The notes under the pieces were generated by a model. The model did not search any database and was not told where the DNA came from. It saw nothing but the letters and a program-made list of their open reading frames with translations. The position numbers and the translations under genes are program-made. From contig NZ_STFX01000028.1 in assembly GCF_005222915.1 (NCBI RefSeq), forward strand, positions 62,001-126,000: a stretch of DNA of 64,000 nucleotides, in the 5' to 3' direction. Below are positions 1 to 9,702 of this stretch, one piece after another. The DNA comes from Rhizobium sp. FKL33 (lineage in GTDB: Bacteria > Pseudomonadota > Alphaproteobacteria > Rhizobiales > Rhizobiaceae). Position 1 is the first letter of the stretch, and the number at the start of each line of letters is the position of its first letter.

Positions 1-255
1 AAAGCCAAGCCTGATTTCGCCCGCGACGGCGACAAGCGACGCGACGACAGGCCCAGGGACGACAAGCCGAGAAATGATCGGCCCCAAGGTGACAAGCGCC
101 GGGACGACAGCCGTCGCGACGACACGCGCAAGCCAGGCGGACGTCGGCCTGACGCGCGCTCGGGCGAAGGCCGCAGCGACGACAGAAGCGGCCCCCGCAA
201 GGGCGGACCGGGTGGAAAAGGCGTGAGGGGCGGCGGTGCGGATCGTCGGCGGTGA
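1..255 (+). CDS. C-terminal tail of RluB-type 23S rRNA pseudouridine synthase (partial)
   Basis: Frame 1 is open from the window edge to TGA at 253-255 and gives about 84 residues of very basic/acidic low complexity, with repeats such as DKRRDD, DDKPRND and SRRDDTRK, ending in GGGADRRR. Rhizobial RluB-like pseudouridine synthases carry such disordered R/D/G-rich tails after the catalytic domain and end next to or inside rsmD, as here (20 bp overlap). The catalytic domain lies outside the window, so the assignment rests on tail composition and on the rsmD junction. Frame 2 is also open, to TGA at 224-226, but gives an Ala/Thr-rich peptide that fits no family I know. Confidence 0.6.
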   Translation, partial: KAKPDFARDGDKRRDDRPRDDKPRNDRPQGDKRRDDSRRDDTRKPGGRRPDARSGEGRSDDRSGPRKGGPGGKGVRGGGADRRR

Positions 256-799
256 GTTTCGCGGGCGGCCGCTCGCGACCCCGAAAAGCCACGACATCCG
301 GCCGACCACCGACCGGACGCGTGAGAGCCTGTTCAACATCCTGAACCACAAATATCCCGAGGCGCTCGATGGCGCCCGGGTGATGGACGTGTTCGCCGGC
401 ACCGGCGCGGTGGGACTGGAAGCCCTGTCGCGCGGCTGTTCGCAGGCGATGTTCGTGGAAATGTCGGTGGAAGGCCGGGGGCTGATCCGCAGCAATATCG
501 AGGCCTTGGGACTACAGGGCCGCACGCGCATTCTCAGGCGCGACGCGACCGATCTCGGCCAGAGCGGCACGATCGATCCCTTCGACTTCCTCTTCGCCGA
601 TCCGCCCTATGAGAAGGGTCTGGGCGAGAAGTCGATGGCCTCGGCGGCTGCAGGCGGCTGGCTCAAGCCGGGCGCGCTTGCCATTCTCGAAGAGCGGGCC
701 TCCGTCGATCCCGTCGTTCCCGCGCCTTTCGCTTTTCTCGAGGTTCGGGAATTCGGCGACACACGGATGCATTTCTATCGCTACGCTGCCGATCGGTGA
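236..799 (+). CDS. rsmD: 16S rRNA (guanine-966-N2)-methyltransferase RsmD
   Basis: This 187-residue protein begins MRIVGGEFRGR, the usual RsmD opening. It methylates N2 of G966 in 16S rRNA on the assembled small subunit, using SAM. The SAM-binding loop DVFAGTGAVG is at residues 51-60 and the catalytic N-methyltransferase motif DPPY at 122-125. Length is normal for the family. The start is GTG at 236, inside the end of the upstream pseudouridine synthase gene, so the two rRNA-modification genes are probably translationally coupled. The patatin-like gene follows after 7 bases. Confidence 0.95.
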   Translation: MRIVGGEFRGRPLATPKSHDIRPTTDRTRESLFNILNHKYPEALDGARVMDVFAGTGAVGLEALSRGCSQAMFVEMSVEGRGLIRSNIEALGLQGRTRILRRDATDLGQSGTIDPFDFLFADPPYEKGLGEKSMASAAAGGWLKPGALAILEERASVDPVVPAPFAFLEVREFGDTRMHFYRYAADR

Positions 800-806
800 G
801 GATGAG

Positions 807-1670
807 ATGATCACGCAGGGCACTTCTGCGCCAAGAGTGGCGATCGCCTTCGGCGGCGGCGGCGCGCGGGGACTGGCCCATATTCACATCATCGAAGCGC
901 TGGACGAACTGGGCATACGCCCGGTGCGCATCACCGGCTCTTCCATCGGCGCCATCATGGGCGCCGGCATGGCGGCCGGACTTTCAGGAGCCGAGATCCG
1001 CGACTTCACGCTGAAGACGGTCGGCGACCCGCGCGCGGTGATGAACCGCATCTGGTCTCTCAGGCCGACCACACTGCAGGAATTCGTCTCCGGCGGCGGC
1101 TTTCGCGTCGGTCAGTACAACCTCGAACGCATTCTGAAAGCCTTCCTGCCTGAATCACTGCCGGAGGATTTTTCGGGCCTCAACATTCCACTCGGCGTCA
1201 TCGCCACCGATTATTACGGAGAGCGCGAGGTCCTGATCGAACAGGGGGCGCTCTATCCAGCCATGGCGGCGTCGGCCGCCATTCCCGCCGTGTTCATGCC
1301 GGTGATGGTGGAGGGACGGGTGATGGTCGATGGCGGCATCTACAATCCCGTGCCCTTCGACTATCTGTTCGACGACGCCGATATCGTCATCGGCGTCGAC
1401 GTGGTCGGCGCGCCTGTCGGCGCGCCTGTCGGCGAAGACCAGCAGATTCCGCGCCGCATCGAAAGCCTGTTCGGCGCAAGTCAGTTGATGATGCAATCGA
1501 TCATCGCCGCCAAGCTCAAGATCCGCAAGCCGGACATTCTTCTACGCCCGAATGTCGGCAAGATCGCCGTGCTCGATTTCATGAAAGCGGCCGACATTCT
1601 CGCCATGTCGGCCGACATCAAGGACGAACTCAAGCGATCGCTGGACGCGGCAAACACATTCCGCGCCTGA
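807..1670 (+). CDS. Patatin-like phospholipase (serine acyl hydrolase)
   Basis: This 287-residue cytoplasmic patatin-domain hydrolase is of the RssA/YlbK type. The oxyanion-hole loop GGGGARG is at about 16-22. The nucleophile elbow GSSIG at 44-48 puts the catalytic serine at 46, and the DGG motif supplies the aspartate of the Ser-Asp dyad at 175. Both dyad residues are present, so it should be active on acyl esters or phospholipids; the substrate cannot be read from the sequence. The reading frame runs further upstream inside rsmD, but ATG at 807 follows a GAGG and agrees with the conserved N-terminus. It lies 7 bp after rsmD in the same direction. Confidence 0.9.
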   Translation: MITQGTSAPRVAIAFGGGGARGLAHIHIIEALDELGIRPVRITGSSIGAIMGAGMAAGLSGAEIRDFTLKTVGDPRAVMNRIWSLRPTTLQEFVSGGGFRVGQYNLERILKAFLPESLPEDFSGLNIPLGVIATDYYGEREVLIEQGALYPAMAASAAIPAVFMPVMVEGRVMVDGGIYNPVPFDYLFDDADIVIGVDVVGAPVGAPVGEDQQIPRRIESLFGASQLMMQSIIAAKLKIRKPDILLRPNVGKIAVLDFMKAADILAMSADIKDELKRSLDAANTFRA

Positions 1671-1676
1671 GCACGC

Positions 1677-2093
1677 TCACTTGGATTTCAGGAGATCGCG
1701 AATCTCGGTCAGCAGCACGATGTCCTCTGAAGGGCCAGTCGGCGCGGCAGGCTCTTCCTTCTTCGGCATAGCCCGATTGACGACCTTAATGAGCAGGAAA
1801 ATGATCCAGGCGACAATAAGGAAGTTGATCAGAATGGTGATGAAGCTGCCATAGGCAATAACGTTGCCCTGTTCACGGGCGGCAGCAAGCGTGGTGGCCG
1901 TCACGGCGCTCGACAGTGGCAGGAAGTAATTTGAAAAATCAACGCCGCCACCGGTGATCGCACCAACTATTGGCATGATCAGATCCTCGACGAGCGATTT
2001 GACGATGCCGCCGAAGGCAGCGCCGATGATCACGCCGACGGCGAGATCGAGCACATTGCCGCGCGCGATGAAGGTCTTGAATTCGTTCAACAT
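1677..2093 (-). CDS. mscL: Large-conductance mechanosensitive channel MscL
   Basis: This 138-residue inner-membrane channel opens under membrane tension to release solutes during hypo-osmotic shock. It begins [14 protein letters not shown], followed by the glycine/alanine-rich first transmembrane helix that forms the gate (about residues 14-42, including [12 protein letters not shown]). The second helix is at about 75-97 and the C-terminal bundle helix ends in [12 protein letters not shown]. The start at 2093 is preferred over longer options because AGGAGAG stands just before it and the family begins there. It converges on the patatin gene (6 bp apart) and is divergent from the large kinase gene. 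Confidence 0.96.
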   Translation of the reverse strand: MLNEFKTFIARGNVLDLAVGVIIGAAFGGIVKSLVEDLIMPIVGAITGGGVDFSNYFLPLSSAVTATTLAAAREQGNVIAYGSFITILINFLIVAWIIFLLIKVVNRAMPKKEEPAAPTGPSEDIVLLTEIRDLLKSK

Positions 2094-2261
2094 GGGCCTC
2101 TCCTTGCTTGTCCACCCGGAGAAAGTAAACGCTAATAATCGGTTAACCGCAAGACAGCCGAACCGCCGAATGTCCGAACCACTCGACGAAGGAATGACTT
2201 TTCCACGACCGGGCTTCGGCCTATGCTTCTCAAGGCGCGGGAGGCGCATCAAGGAGAGGGC

Positions 2262-5200
2262 ATGCTTCCAGGCTGGGTGATTTTCGGCTCGGCGATCGGC
2301 TATCTCGGACTGTTGTTCGCGGTGGCGTGGATCGCCGATCGCAAGGCGCGTGGGGCCGAGGCGGCCGAGCGCAGCCGACCGATCGTCTATGCGCTCAGTC
2401 TCGCGATCTACTGCACCTCCTGGACCTATTTCGGCGGCGTCGGGCTGGCCGCCGAGCGCGGATGGGAATTTCTCGGCATCTATATCGGCCCGATGCTGAT
2501 GTTCACGGTCGGCTTGCCGCTGATCCGGCGGATCACCGTGATCGCCAAGCGCGAGCGGCTGACCTCGATCGCCGACTTCATCGCCGCCCGCTATGGCAAG
2601 AACCCCGTGGTCGCCATGATCGTGGCGCTGGTGGCGCTGGCCGGCGCAGTGCCGTATATCGCGCTGCAGCTCAAGGCCGTCTCAGCCTCCGTCGCAGCGC
2701 TCGTGGATACATCCGACTATGCGATCGGGCTCGACTCCCATCAATTGATCGACCTGCCGCTTCTGGTGTCGCTGTCGCTTGCCTTGTTCGCCGTCGTCTT
2801 CGGAACCCGCCATGCCGACGCCACCGAACACCAGAACGGCTTGATGGTGGCCATCGCCACGGAATCGCTGGTCAAGCTGCTCGCCATCGGCACGGTGGGG
2901 GTGACTGTCGCCTTCTTCCTGTTCGACGGCCCTGGCGATCTCTTCGCAGCCGCAGGACGGCACGCCGAAGCCGCCGCGGCGCTCGCCTATCAAACGCCGC
3001 CGGGCCGCTGGATCACGCTGATCGTGCTCTCGGCCTTCGCCATCGTGATGTTGCCCCGGCAATTCCATGTGACGGTAGTGGAGAACCGCAGCCATGGCGA
3101 GCTGAAGCTCGCGGCGATTTTTTTCCCGCTTTACCTGATCGCCATCAATCTCTTCGTACTGCCGATCGCGCTCGGCGGCGTCATCCTGTTCAATGGCGCC
3201 GGCGACGCCGATCTCTATGTGCTGACCGTGCCGCTGCAGTCGGGGCTGAAGACGATCACGCTGATCGCCTTTATCGGCGGCTTTTCGGCGGCGACCGCGA
3301 TGGTGATCGTCGCCTCGGTGGCGCTGGCCATCATGATCTCCAACGACATCGTGCTGCCGGTTCTGCTCCGGCGCAATCTGGTCGGCGCGCCGAGCGACAC
3401 GACTGCGGATCTCGGCCGGTTGGTGCTGATGGTGCGGCGCGGATCGATCTTCGGCGTGATGCTGCTCGGCTATCTCTATTATCGGGCGGCCGGGGCCTCC
3501 AACGGGCTTGCCTCGATCGGCCTCATCGCCTTCGCCGCAATCGGGCAGTTGGCGCCGGCCATGCTGGGCGGGCTGTTCTGGCGGCGCGCCAATGCGCGGG
3601 GCGCCATCGCCGGGATCACGTCAGGCTTCATGGTCTGGGCCTGGCTCCTGTTCATACCCTCGCTCGGCGGCACGGACACATCGCCGGACGCAGGGCTCAT
3701 TCTCGACGCGCTTCTGCCGTCGTCGAAGTTCTTTTCGGGCGCAGGCAGCGATCCCTTCATCAATTCGGTCCTGCTCAGTCTGATCATCAACACCGCCTGT
3801 TTCGTGATCGGTTCGATGAGCCGCAACGCCAAATTGATCGAACGGCAGCAGGCGGCGGTCTATATTCCGCAGTCGGAAAATCCGCGGCTTTTGATGCGCA
3901 GCTGGCGCACGGGCCTGACGGTCGGCGACCTCAAGACTGTCATCGGCCGCTATCTCGGCGAAGAACGGATGCAGCGCTCCTTCGCCAATTTCGAGGCGCG
4001 GCGCGGCAAACCGCTCGATCCGCGGCAGGTGGCGGACGCCGATCTCTTGAATTTCACCGAACAATTGCTGGGGTCGGCGATCGGCTCGTCGTCGGCGCGA
4101 CTGGTGATGACGCTGACCATGCGCCGCCATGACGCACAGCCGGACGACACGGCGCTTCTGCTTGATCAGGCCTCTGAGGCCATCGAGTATAACCAGGGCG
4201 TGCTGCAGACTGCCCTCGCCCAGATGGATCAGGGCGTGGCGGTGTTCGACGCGGAAAATCGCCTGTCGATCTGGAACAGACGCTTCCGGGCGCTGCTCGA
4301 TCTGCCTGAGAGCGTGGGCCAGGTGGGCTTTCCGCTCTCGGCCATCGTCGCGCAACTCTCCGAACGCGGCGACATCGCTTCGGGCAGCGAGGTTGACGTG
4401 ATGGAGACGATCCTGACGCCGGAAACCAGCTTCGTGCTGCACCTCGATCAGGGCACCCGCATTGTCGAACTCCGATCCAACGCCATGCCGGATCGCGGCA
4501 TCGTCACCACCGTCACCGACATCACGGCGCAAGTAAAGGCGGCGCGCGAACTCGAAGTCGCCAACGAGACACTGGAGGCGCGGGTGAGCGCCCGCACCCA
4601 GGAACTGACCACGGTCAACCAGCAGCTCGCCGAAGCCCGCGCCGCCGCCGAAGAGGCCAATCTCGGCAAGACCCGCTTCTTCGCCGCCGCAGGCCACGAC
4701 ATTCTGCAGCCGCTGAACGCGGCGCGGCTCTATTCCTCGACGCTGGTGGAGCGGCTCGGCCATTCGCCCAACAGCGACCTCGTCCTCAACATCGATTCCG
4801 CATTGGAATCGGTCGAATCGATTCTCGGCGCCGTGCTCGACATTTCCCGGCTCGACACCGGGGCGATGAAGCCGCGCATGACGGCGCTGCCGCTCGCGCC
4901 CTTCCTGAAGCGCATCGAGACGGACTACCAGCCGCTCGCCCAGGCGCGCGGGCTGAAACTCACTTTCCTGCCGACCTCGCTGAAAGTCACCTCTGATGGC
5001 ATGCTGCTGCGCCGCCTGGTGCAGAACCTCGTCTCCAACGCCATCAAATACACCGTTACGGGCCGCGTGCTGGTGGGCGCGCGCAAGCGCGGGCAGGAAG
5101 TGTGGATCGAAGTGCATGACACCGGCATCGGCATCCCGAAATCGAAATTCCGCACTGTGTTCAAGGAATTCGCCCGGCTCGACGAAGGGGCCCGCACCGC

Positions 5201-5771
5201 CTCTGGATTGGGGCTAGGTCTCTCGATCGTCGACCGGATCGGGCGGGTGCTCAATCATCCCGTTGAACTCCAGTCGACGCCCGGCAAGGGCACGGTGTTC
5301 CGGGTGCGGCTGCCGCTCAGCGAACAGATGCCGGAGACGAAGAACGCCGCCGCCAGCGACGGGTCGCAGCCTGGGCTCGCGCGGCTCGACCATCTCGCCA
5401 TTCTCTGCATCGACAACGAACCGGCGATCCTCGACGGCATGGGGCTCTTGCTGGAAGGCTGGGGCGCGCGCGTCGTCAAGGCAGCGGGACGGACGGAAGC
5501 GGAAGAGTTTCTCTCGCGACCCGGAGCAAGCGTCGACCTGGTCATCGCCGATTATCATCTCGACGACGCCACAGGCATCGAGGCGATCGAGGCGGTCAGG
5601 GCGCGGCTGCCGGATCTGCCCGCCATACTCGTCACCGCCGACCGGACCGCCGAAGTGCGGGCGGCGGCGGACAGGCTCGGCGCAGTGCTTCTCAACAAGC
5701 CGGTGAAGCCAGCAGCCCTCAGGGCCAATCTGATGCGCATCCCGATCCGGCAAAAAGACGCGGCCGAATAG
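2262..5771 (+). CDS. Hybrid sensor histidine kinase with N-terminal sodium:solute symporter domain
   Basis: This protein of 1169 residues has, in order: a multi-span sodium:solute symporter (SSS) domain (about 1-500), a linker, a PAS-like domain (about 640-760), a short coiled coil, a HisKA domain with phospho-acceptor His812 in [13 protein letters not shown], a HATPase domain (N box [12 protein letters not shown] boxes DTGIGIP and GLGLGLSIV), and a C-terminal receiver with phospho-acceptor Asp1097 in IADYHLDD and the conserved lysine in NKPVKP. This is the CbrA-like arrangement in which a transporter-like module is thought to sense or carry a nutrient. The ligand is unknown and no partner regulator lies beside it. 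ATG at 2262 follows AGGAGAG, so it is chosen over ATG at 2223. Confidence 0.93.
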   Translation: MLPGWVIFGSAIGYLGLLFAVAWIADRKARGAEAAERSRPIVYALSLAIYCTSWTYFGGVGLAAERGWEFLGIYIGPMLMFTVGLPLIRRITVIAKRERLTSIADFIAARYGKNPVVAMIVALVALAGAVPYIALQLKAVSASVAALVDTSDYAIGLDSHQLIDLPLLVSLSLALFAVVFGTRHADATEHQNGLMVAIATESLVKLLAIGTVGVTVAFFLFDGPGDLFAAAGRHAEAAAALAYQTPPGRWITLIVLSAFAIVMLPRQFHVTVVENRSHGELKLAAIFFPLYLIAINLFVLPIALGGVILFNGAGDADLYVLTVPLQSGLKTITLIAFIGGFSAATAMVIVASVALAIMISNDIVLPVLLRRNLVGAPSDTTADLGRLVLMVRRGSIFGVMLLGYLYYRAAGASNGLASIGLIAFAAIGQLAPAMLGGLFWRRANARGAIAGITSGFMVWAWLLFIPSLGGTDTSPDAGLILDALLPSSKFFSGAGSDPFINSVLLSLIINTACFVIGSMSRNAKLIERQQAAVYIPQSENPRLLMRSWRTGLTVGDLKTVIGRYLGEERMQRSFANFEARRGKPLDPRQVADADLLNFTEQLLGSAIGSSSARLVMTLTMRRHDAQPDDTALLLDQASEAIEYNQGVLQTALAQMDQGVAVFDAENRLSIWNRRFRALLDLPESVGQVGFPLSAIVAQLSERGDIASGSEVDVMETILTPETSFVLHLDQGTRIVELRSNAMPDRGIVTTVTDITAQVKAARELEVANETLEARVSARTQELTTVNQQLAEARAAAEEANLGKTRFFAAAGHDILQPLNAARLYSSTLVERLGHSPNSDLVLNIDSALESVESILGAVLDISRLDTGAMKPRMTALPLAPFLKRIETDYQPLAQARGLKLTFLPTSLKVTSDGMLLRRLVQNLVSNAIKYTVTGRVLVGARKRGQEVWIEVHDTGIGIPKSKFRTVFKEFARLDEGARTASGLGLGLSIVDRIGRVLNHPVELQSTPGKGTVFRVRLPLSEQMPETKNAAASDGSQPGLARLDHLAILCIDNEPAILDGMGLLLEGWGARVVKAAGRTEAEEFLSRPGASVDLVIADYHLDDATGIEAIEAVRARLPDLPAILVTADRTAEVRAAADRLGAVLLNKPVKPAALRANLMRIPIRQKDAAE

Positions 5772-5813
5772 GAATTTGCTTTCGCGAGAGGCGCGAATCC
5801 GGGAAAAGGGGCC

Positions 5814-7634
5814 ATGACCATCAAGCTCCTGCCAGAAACGCTGATCAACCAGATCGCCGCCGGCGAGGTGATCGAACGCCCCGCCAGCGCCGCCAAGGAA
5901 CTGATCGAAAACGCCATCGACGCCGGCGCGTCCCGTATCGAGATCGCCACCAGCGGCGGCGGCAAGTCGCTGCTGAGGATCATCGACAATGGCTCGGGCA
6001 TGGGGCCGGAGGATCTGGCGCTGGCGGTGCGCCGGCACTGCACCTCCAAGCTCGAGCGCGGGCTCGAGGATATCCGCACGCTCGGCTTTCGCGGCGAAGC
6101 CCTGCCATCGATCGGCTCGGTGGCCAAACTGTCGATCGTCTCGCGGTTGAAAGACGCCGCCGACGCCTTCGAAATCACTGTCCATGGCGGCAAGATGTCG
6201 GACATCCGCCCCAAGGCGGCCAATGCCGGCACGGTGGTGGAGGTGCGCGACCTGTTCTTCGCCACGCCGGCGCGGTTGAAATTTCTGAAAACGGAGAAGG
6301 CCGAGGCCGGCGCGATCACCGAAGTGGTCCGGCGCATGGCGATCGCCTTCCCGCATATCCGCTTCACACTGTCGGGGACCGACCGGTCGCTGCTCGAATT
6401 TCCGGCGACGCCGGGCGACAAGCTGGCGCGCATCGCCCAGGTGATCGGCAAGGATTTCGAAGACAACGCCATCGAGATCGACGCCGAGCGCGAAGGCGTT
6501 CGCCTGTCCGGTTACGCCGGCGTGCCGACTTTCCATCGCGGCAACAGCGCCCACCAATTCGCCTTCGTCAATGGCCGCCCCGTCAACGACAAGCTGATCA
6601 TTTCGGCGCTGCGCGGCGCCTATGCCGAAACGGTGCCATCGGGCCGTTATCCGGCGGCGGTGCTGGATATCGAACTCGATCCGGCGCTGGTCGACGTCAA
6701 CGTGCATCCGGCCAAATCCGACGTGCGGTTCCGCGATCCGGGCCTGGTGCGCGGGCTGATCGTCGGGGCAATCCGGCAGGCGTTGCTGCGCGAAGGCGAC
6801 CGCTCCTCCACGACCGCGACGCGGTCGATGATGGACGCTTTCCGTCCCGGTTTCTCGGGCTATCGCGCGCCGCCCGCGCAGAACTGGACGGCGGCGCAAT
6901 CACCGTCGCGGCCTTTCGAGCCGATGGGCTTCGCCGAACAATCGGCGGCCTCCCCGCTTCGCCAGCAGGGGTTTGCCGATTTTGCAACGCCTTCCGCCCG
7001 CTCAGAAGCGCCCGCTATGAATGCCGCCGAGACGAGCCAACCGGACCTGACGCGCCATCCGCTCGGCGCGGCGCGGGCGCAACTGCATGAAAACTATATC
7101 GTGGCGCAGACGGAAAACGGCGTCGTCATCGTCGACCAGCATGCCGCGCATGAACGGCTTGTATTCGAGGACATGCGCAAGGCGTTGCGCGATCGCGACC
7201 TGCCGACCCAGGCGCTGTTGATCCCGGAGATCGTCGACCTGCCGGAAGAGGACTGCGACCGGCTTATGGAGCATGCAGACGACCTCAAACGCCTCGGCCT
7301 CGTCTACGAACGCTTCGGCCCCGGCGCGATCCTGATCCGCGAGACGCCGGCAATGCTGGGCGAAACAGACATTCAGGGGCTGGTGAAGGATCTCGTCGAC
7401 GAAATCGGCGAATGGGATACGTCCCGCGGCCTGCATGCGCGGCTCGAACATGTCGCCGCCACCATGGCCTGCCACGGCTCGGTGCGTTCCGGCCGCCGCC
7501 TCAGGGTCGAGGAAATGAACGCGCTTCTAAGGCAGATGGAGGCGACGCCGGGCTCCGGCCAGTGCAATCACGGCCGCCCGACCTATATCGAATTGAAGCT
7601 CGCCGACATCGAACGGCTGTTCGGCCGAAGCTGA
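5814..7634 (+). CDS. mutL: DNA mismatch repair protein MutL
   Basis: This 606-residue mismatch repair protein links MutS recognition to strand incision. The GHKL ATPase N-terminus has [14 protein letters not shown] (about 10-23), the IDNGSGM motif (57-63) and GFRGEAL (91-97). A low-conservation linker (about 340-410) leads to the dimerisation domain. That domain has [12 protein letters not shown] from Asp441, which fits the DQHAx2Ex4E metal-binding endonuclease motif, and a late CNHGRPT segment resembling the CPHGRP motif. MutL of this type nicks DNA itself, unlike the E. coli protein that relies on MutH. ATG at 5814 gives the standard [18 protein letters not shown] start. Confidence 0.97.
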   Translation: MTIKLLPETLINQIAAGEVIERPASAAKELIENAIDAGASRIEIATSGGGKSLLRIIDNGSGMGPEDLALAVRRHCTSKLERGLEDIRTLGFRGEALPSIGSVAKLSIVSRLKDAADAFEITVHGGKMSDIRPKAANAGTVVEVRDLFFATPARLKFLKTEKAEAGAITEVVRRMAIAFPHIRFTLSGTDRSLLEFPATPGDKLARIAQVIGKDFEDNAIEIDAEREGVRLSGYAGVPTFHRGNSAHQFAFVNGRPVNDKLIISALRGAYAETVPSGRYPAAVLDIELDPALVDVNVHPAKSDVRFRDPGLVRGLIVGAIRQALLREGDRSSTTATRSMMDAFRPGFSGYRAPPAQNWTAAQSPSRPFEPMGFAEQSAASPLRQQGFADFATPSARSEAPAMNAAETSQPDLTRHPLGAARAQLHENYIVAQTENGVVIVDQHAAHERLVFEDMRKALRDRDLPTQALLIPEIVDLPEEDCDRLMEHADDLKRLGLVYERFGPGAILIRETPAMLGETDIQGLVKDLVDEIGEWDTSRGLHARLEHVAATMACHGSVRSGRRLRVEEMNALLRQMEATPGSGQCNHGRPTYIELKLADIERLFGRS

Positions 7635-7700
7635 TTTTTGTGGCGCAGAACCGCGCGGCTCTGTATATCGGCCCGATACGGATGATCAGCAGGATTGAAT

Positions 7701-7925
7701 ATGAACCGGTTTGAAGGAAGCGGAAGCCGCGAAGCCAAAATTCGCTATCTCGACGGCGATTTCCAGATCCTGCTGCCCGGCGGCTATGTCGTCTGCGCCG
7801 TCACTGGGCGCCAGATCCCGCTCGACGAACTGAAATACTGGAGCGTCGACCGTCAGGAAGCCTATGCGGACGCAGCCGCTTCCCTGGACGCCGAAAAGCG
7901 CGCGGGCCATATCCCGACCAATTGA
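7701..7925 (+). CDS. DUF2093 family small protein
   Basis: This 74-residue protein reads MNRFEG near the start and then IRYLDGDFQILLPGGYVVC and IPLDELKYWSVDRQEAYADA, the pattern of the alphaproteobacterial DUF2093 family. Its function is unknown. ATG at 7701 has AGGA 6 nt upstream; the TTG two codons earlier has no better site. In Hyphomicrobiales this small gene is often found near mutL and lpxK, as here. The CAVTG segment holds one cysteine, not a zinc motif. Confidence 0.85.
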   Translation: MNRFEGSGSREAKIRYLDGDFQILLPGGYVVCAVTGRQIPLDELKYWSVDRQEAYADAAASLDAEKRAGHIPTN

Positions 7926-7964
7926 CGCTTCGGCTTCCGGCCACGGACAGCCAACTCAAGGCCG

Positions 7965-8528
7965 TCATGCGAAGATCGCCGTCGCGCCGGTGACCAGAAG
8001 GATGGCTGCGCCCAATGCGGTCGCGATGATCTTTTTGCTTTTCGCCAGAGCGGCGGTGGACAGAAGCGCGTAATAGGTCAGGTTGAGCCCCGACCAGATC
8101 GCGATGTTCGACAGCGGCCAGGACTCCTTGAACATCAGGACAGCCGGCGGAATCTGCGTCAAGAGATTGCTCAGCAACACGCAGAACGCCACTTCGCGGC
8201 GGTGGATCATGATATGATCGTCGAGCGTGTCGGTGTCGCCCGCGCTCGGAAACACCTGCGTCGCCGCGAAATAATAGAGCAATGCGACCACGGCGACCGC
8301 GAAGGCCACGACATAGCTGATCTTTTCGAGGTCACGATAGGCCCAGGCATTCATCCAGAACGTGATGAGATCGACCAGCAGCAACACGCCGAACAGGGGC
8401 GCGATGACGCCCAGCCGGCGGATATGGCGGTTGGCGTAGGCGCGTGAAAAGCCGGAGGCGATCTCCGCCACGGCCAAGCCGAGCAGCAGCCCGTAGAAAG
8501 CGAACATGAATGCAAAAGCATCGCTCAT
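7965..8528 (-). CDS. Multi-pass integral membrane protein, unknown function
   Basis: This 187-residue hydrophobic protein has about five or six predicted membrane segments: 5-25, 42-60, 70-90, 112-132, 143-160 and 165-186. Charged loops include RRLG and a hydrophilic loop with DTDTLDDHIMIHRRE. I recognise no motif or family. It stands alone on the minus strand between DUF2093 and the omptin-like gene, with about 118 bp separating it from the latter. Codon use is like the neighbours, so it is probably native. It could be a small permease-like or sensor membrane protein, but nothing in the sequence decides this. Confidence 0.62.
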   Translation of the reverse strand: MSDAFAFMFAFYGLLLGLAVAEIASGFSRAYANRHIRRLGVIAPLFGVLLLVDLITFWMNAWAYRDLEKISYVVAFAVAVVALLYYFAATQVFPSAGDTDTLDDHIMIHRREVAFCVLLSNLLTQIPPAVLMFKESWPLSNIAIWSGLNLTYYALLSTAALAKSKKIIATALGAAILLVTGATAIFA

Positions 8529-8604
8529 GACATCGTCCTCAAAAGTCTCTGGACTTGCACGCGGTCAGGATCTGGGCGCATGCCGACCGCTTCCGCATAC
8601 AAGA

Positions 8605-8633
8605 CAGGGCCGAGACGCATCGCCCCGGCCCTG
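8605..8633 (-). terminator. Probable terminator of the omptin-like gene
   Basis: The inverted repeat AGGGCCG (8606-8612) and CGGCCCT (8626-8632), extended by one C-G pair, forms an 8-bp stem with a 13-nt loop just past the stop of the omptin-like gene. On the minus strand it is followed by TCTTGTAT, only a weak U-rich run, so termination strength is uncertain. Confidence 0.5.
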
Positions 8634-8646
8634 AAGTCAACAATCA

Positions 8647-9597
8647 TCAGAAGCGGGCGCGAATGCCGAACTGAACGGACATCGTCCGGAGAGAAGCTCC
8701 TTCGGCGTCTCGGTAGATGGTTTCAGCCCCTGTGGCGGTGTCCACCTCTCGCATGTCGCCCCGCTCGCGGAAGGTGTTTTCGAACTTGGCCGCGAAATAG
8801 ACCGAAGTCGCCCCGGTGATCCTGAAGTCGGCAGCGGCATTGAGCATCAGCACCGGCGCCGCCTGGACATCGCCATAGGTGCGCGTGCCCGTCAGCCAAT
8901 GGTCGTCGATGTCATCGATCCCGAGCGTCACCCCGCCCTTGACGCCGCCGGACAGGGTCAGTCGATCAAATCGCTTCGATCCGTCCAGTCCTGCGAAGAA
9001 GGTCGGAACCCGCTGCTCATACGTGATGCCCTTCAGGCCGTCGGGAAGCTCGCCGACGTCGTTGCGGAAACCGCCATCGCTATAGATGTAGGAGCCGCCA
9101 TAGGCGTTCCAGCGCAGCCTTGTATACTGGAAGCCGCCGCCGGCGCTGAGGTCGCCGGTCTCGTCGCTGAAGAGCGTGCGCCCGAGCTCGACCTTGCCGC
9201 TGACATAATATTCGAGCTGCGTGTCGGGGTGAATGGAGCGATCGCTCCAGCCATCCTTGGTCTGGTCCACGGCGTATCCGGGCACCCAGTCATAATCGAC
9301 CATATGGCCGTCGCCATCGACGCTGACATCGACAGAGCCCTTGAGCCGCCACCCTCCGCCGAGATCGGCGCCTGTGGTCAGGGAGTAGACCGGGACGCCT
9401 TTGGCGTCCCAGTCGAGCTCGCTCGCCTTGTTCTTGCCGAGATAGACATATTCGCGCGACTGAACATTCATGACGCCAACGCCGCCCTGAAGCCAGAGAG
9501 CCTCGTCGACGGAAGTCATCCTCACGTCAGTCGCATGCGCCGAACAGACTGTCAGCGCCGACATGGTCAGCGCATAAAGAAATTGCTCGAATTTCAC
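8647..9597 (-). CDS. Omptin-family outer-membrane protease (OmpT/Pla-like)
   Basis: This 316-residue beta-barrel protein has a signal peptide cut probably after CSAHA (residue 22) and the usual outer-membrane C-terminus ending in Phe. The middle closely resembles OmpT and Pla: WSDRSIHPDTQLEY, GGSYIYSDGGFRND, and a segment like the omptin IGYKQR (here ITYEQR). The catalytic residues of omptins are in place. DYD at 101-103 matches Asp83/Asp85 of OmpT, and DDH at 231-233 matches Asp210/His212. Omptins cut between basic residues and usually need rough lipopolysaccharide. It lies beside lpxK and waaA, the lipid A/Kdo genes, but is read from its own start with about 105 bp upstream. I am sure of the family, not of the substrate. 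Confidence 0.87.
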   Translation of the reverse strand: MKFEQFLYALTMSALTVCSAHATDVRMTSVDEALWLQGGVGVMNVQSREYVYLGKNKASELDWDAKGVPVYSLTTGADLGGGWRLKGSVDVSVDGDGHMVDYDWVPGYAVDQTKDGWSDRSIHPDTQLEYYVSGKVELGRTLFSDETGDLSAGGGFQYTRLRWNAYGGSYIYSDGGFRNDVGELPDGLKGITYEQRVPTFFAGLDGSKRFDRLTLSGGVKGGVTLGIDDIDDHWLTGTRTYGDVQAAPVLMLNAAADFRITGATSVYFAAKFENTFRERGDMREVDTATGAETIYRDAEGASLRTMSVQFGIRARF

Positions 9598-9702
9598 TTT
9601 ATTATTTTCCGATTAACCATATCGCAGTGCTCGCCAAAATCGGTGTTTTCCGCAATAGCGCATCTGACGGAATCAACAAAAACGGCTGCGGCGTTGCAAT
9701 TT

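Noticed and set aside
3621-5117. 498-codon open frame on the minus strand
   Set aside because: It is antisense to the hybrid kinase gene, rich in Arg/His/Asp as high-GC shadow frames are, and has no family pattern.
5214-6899. 561-codon open frame on the minus strand
   Set aside because: Antisense to the kinase end and mutL; composition is that of a shadow frame and there is no ribosome site.
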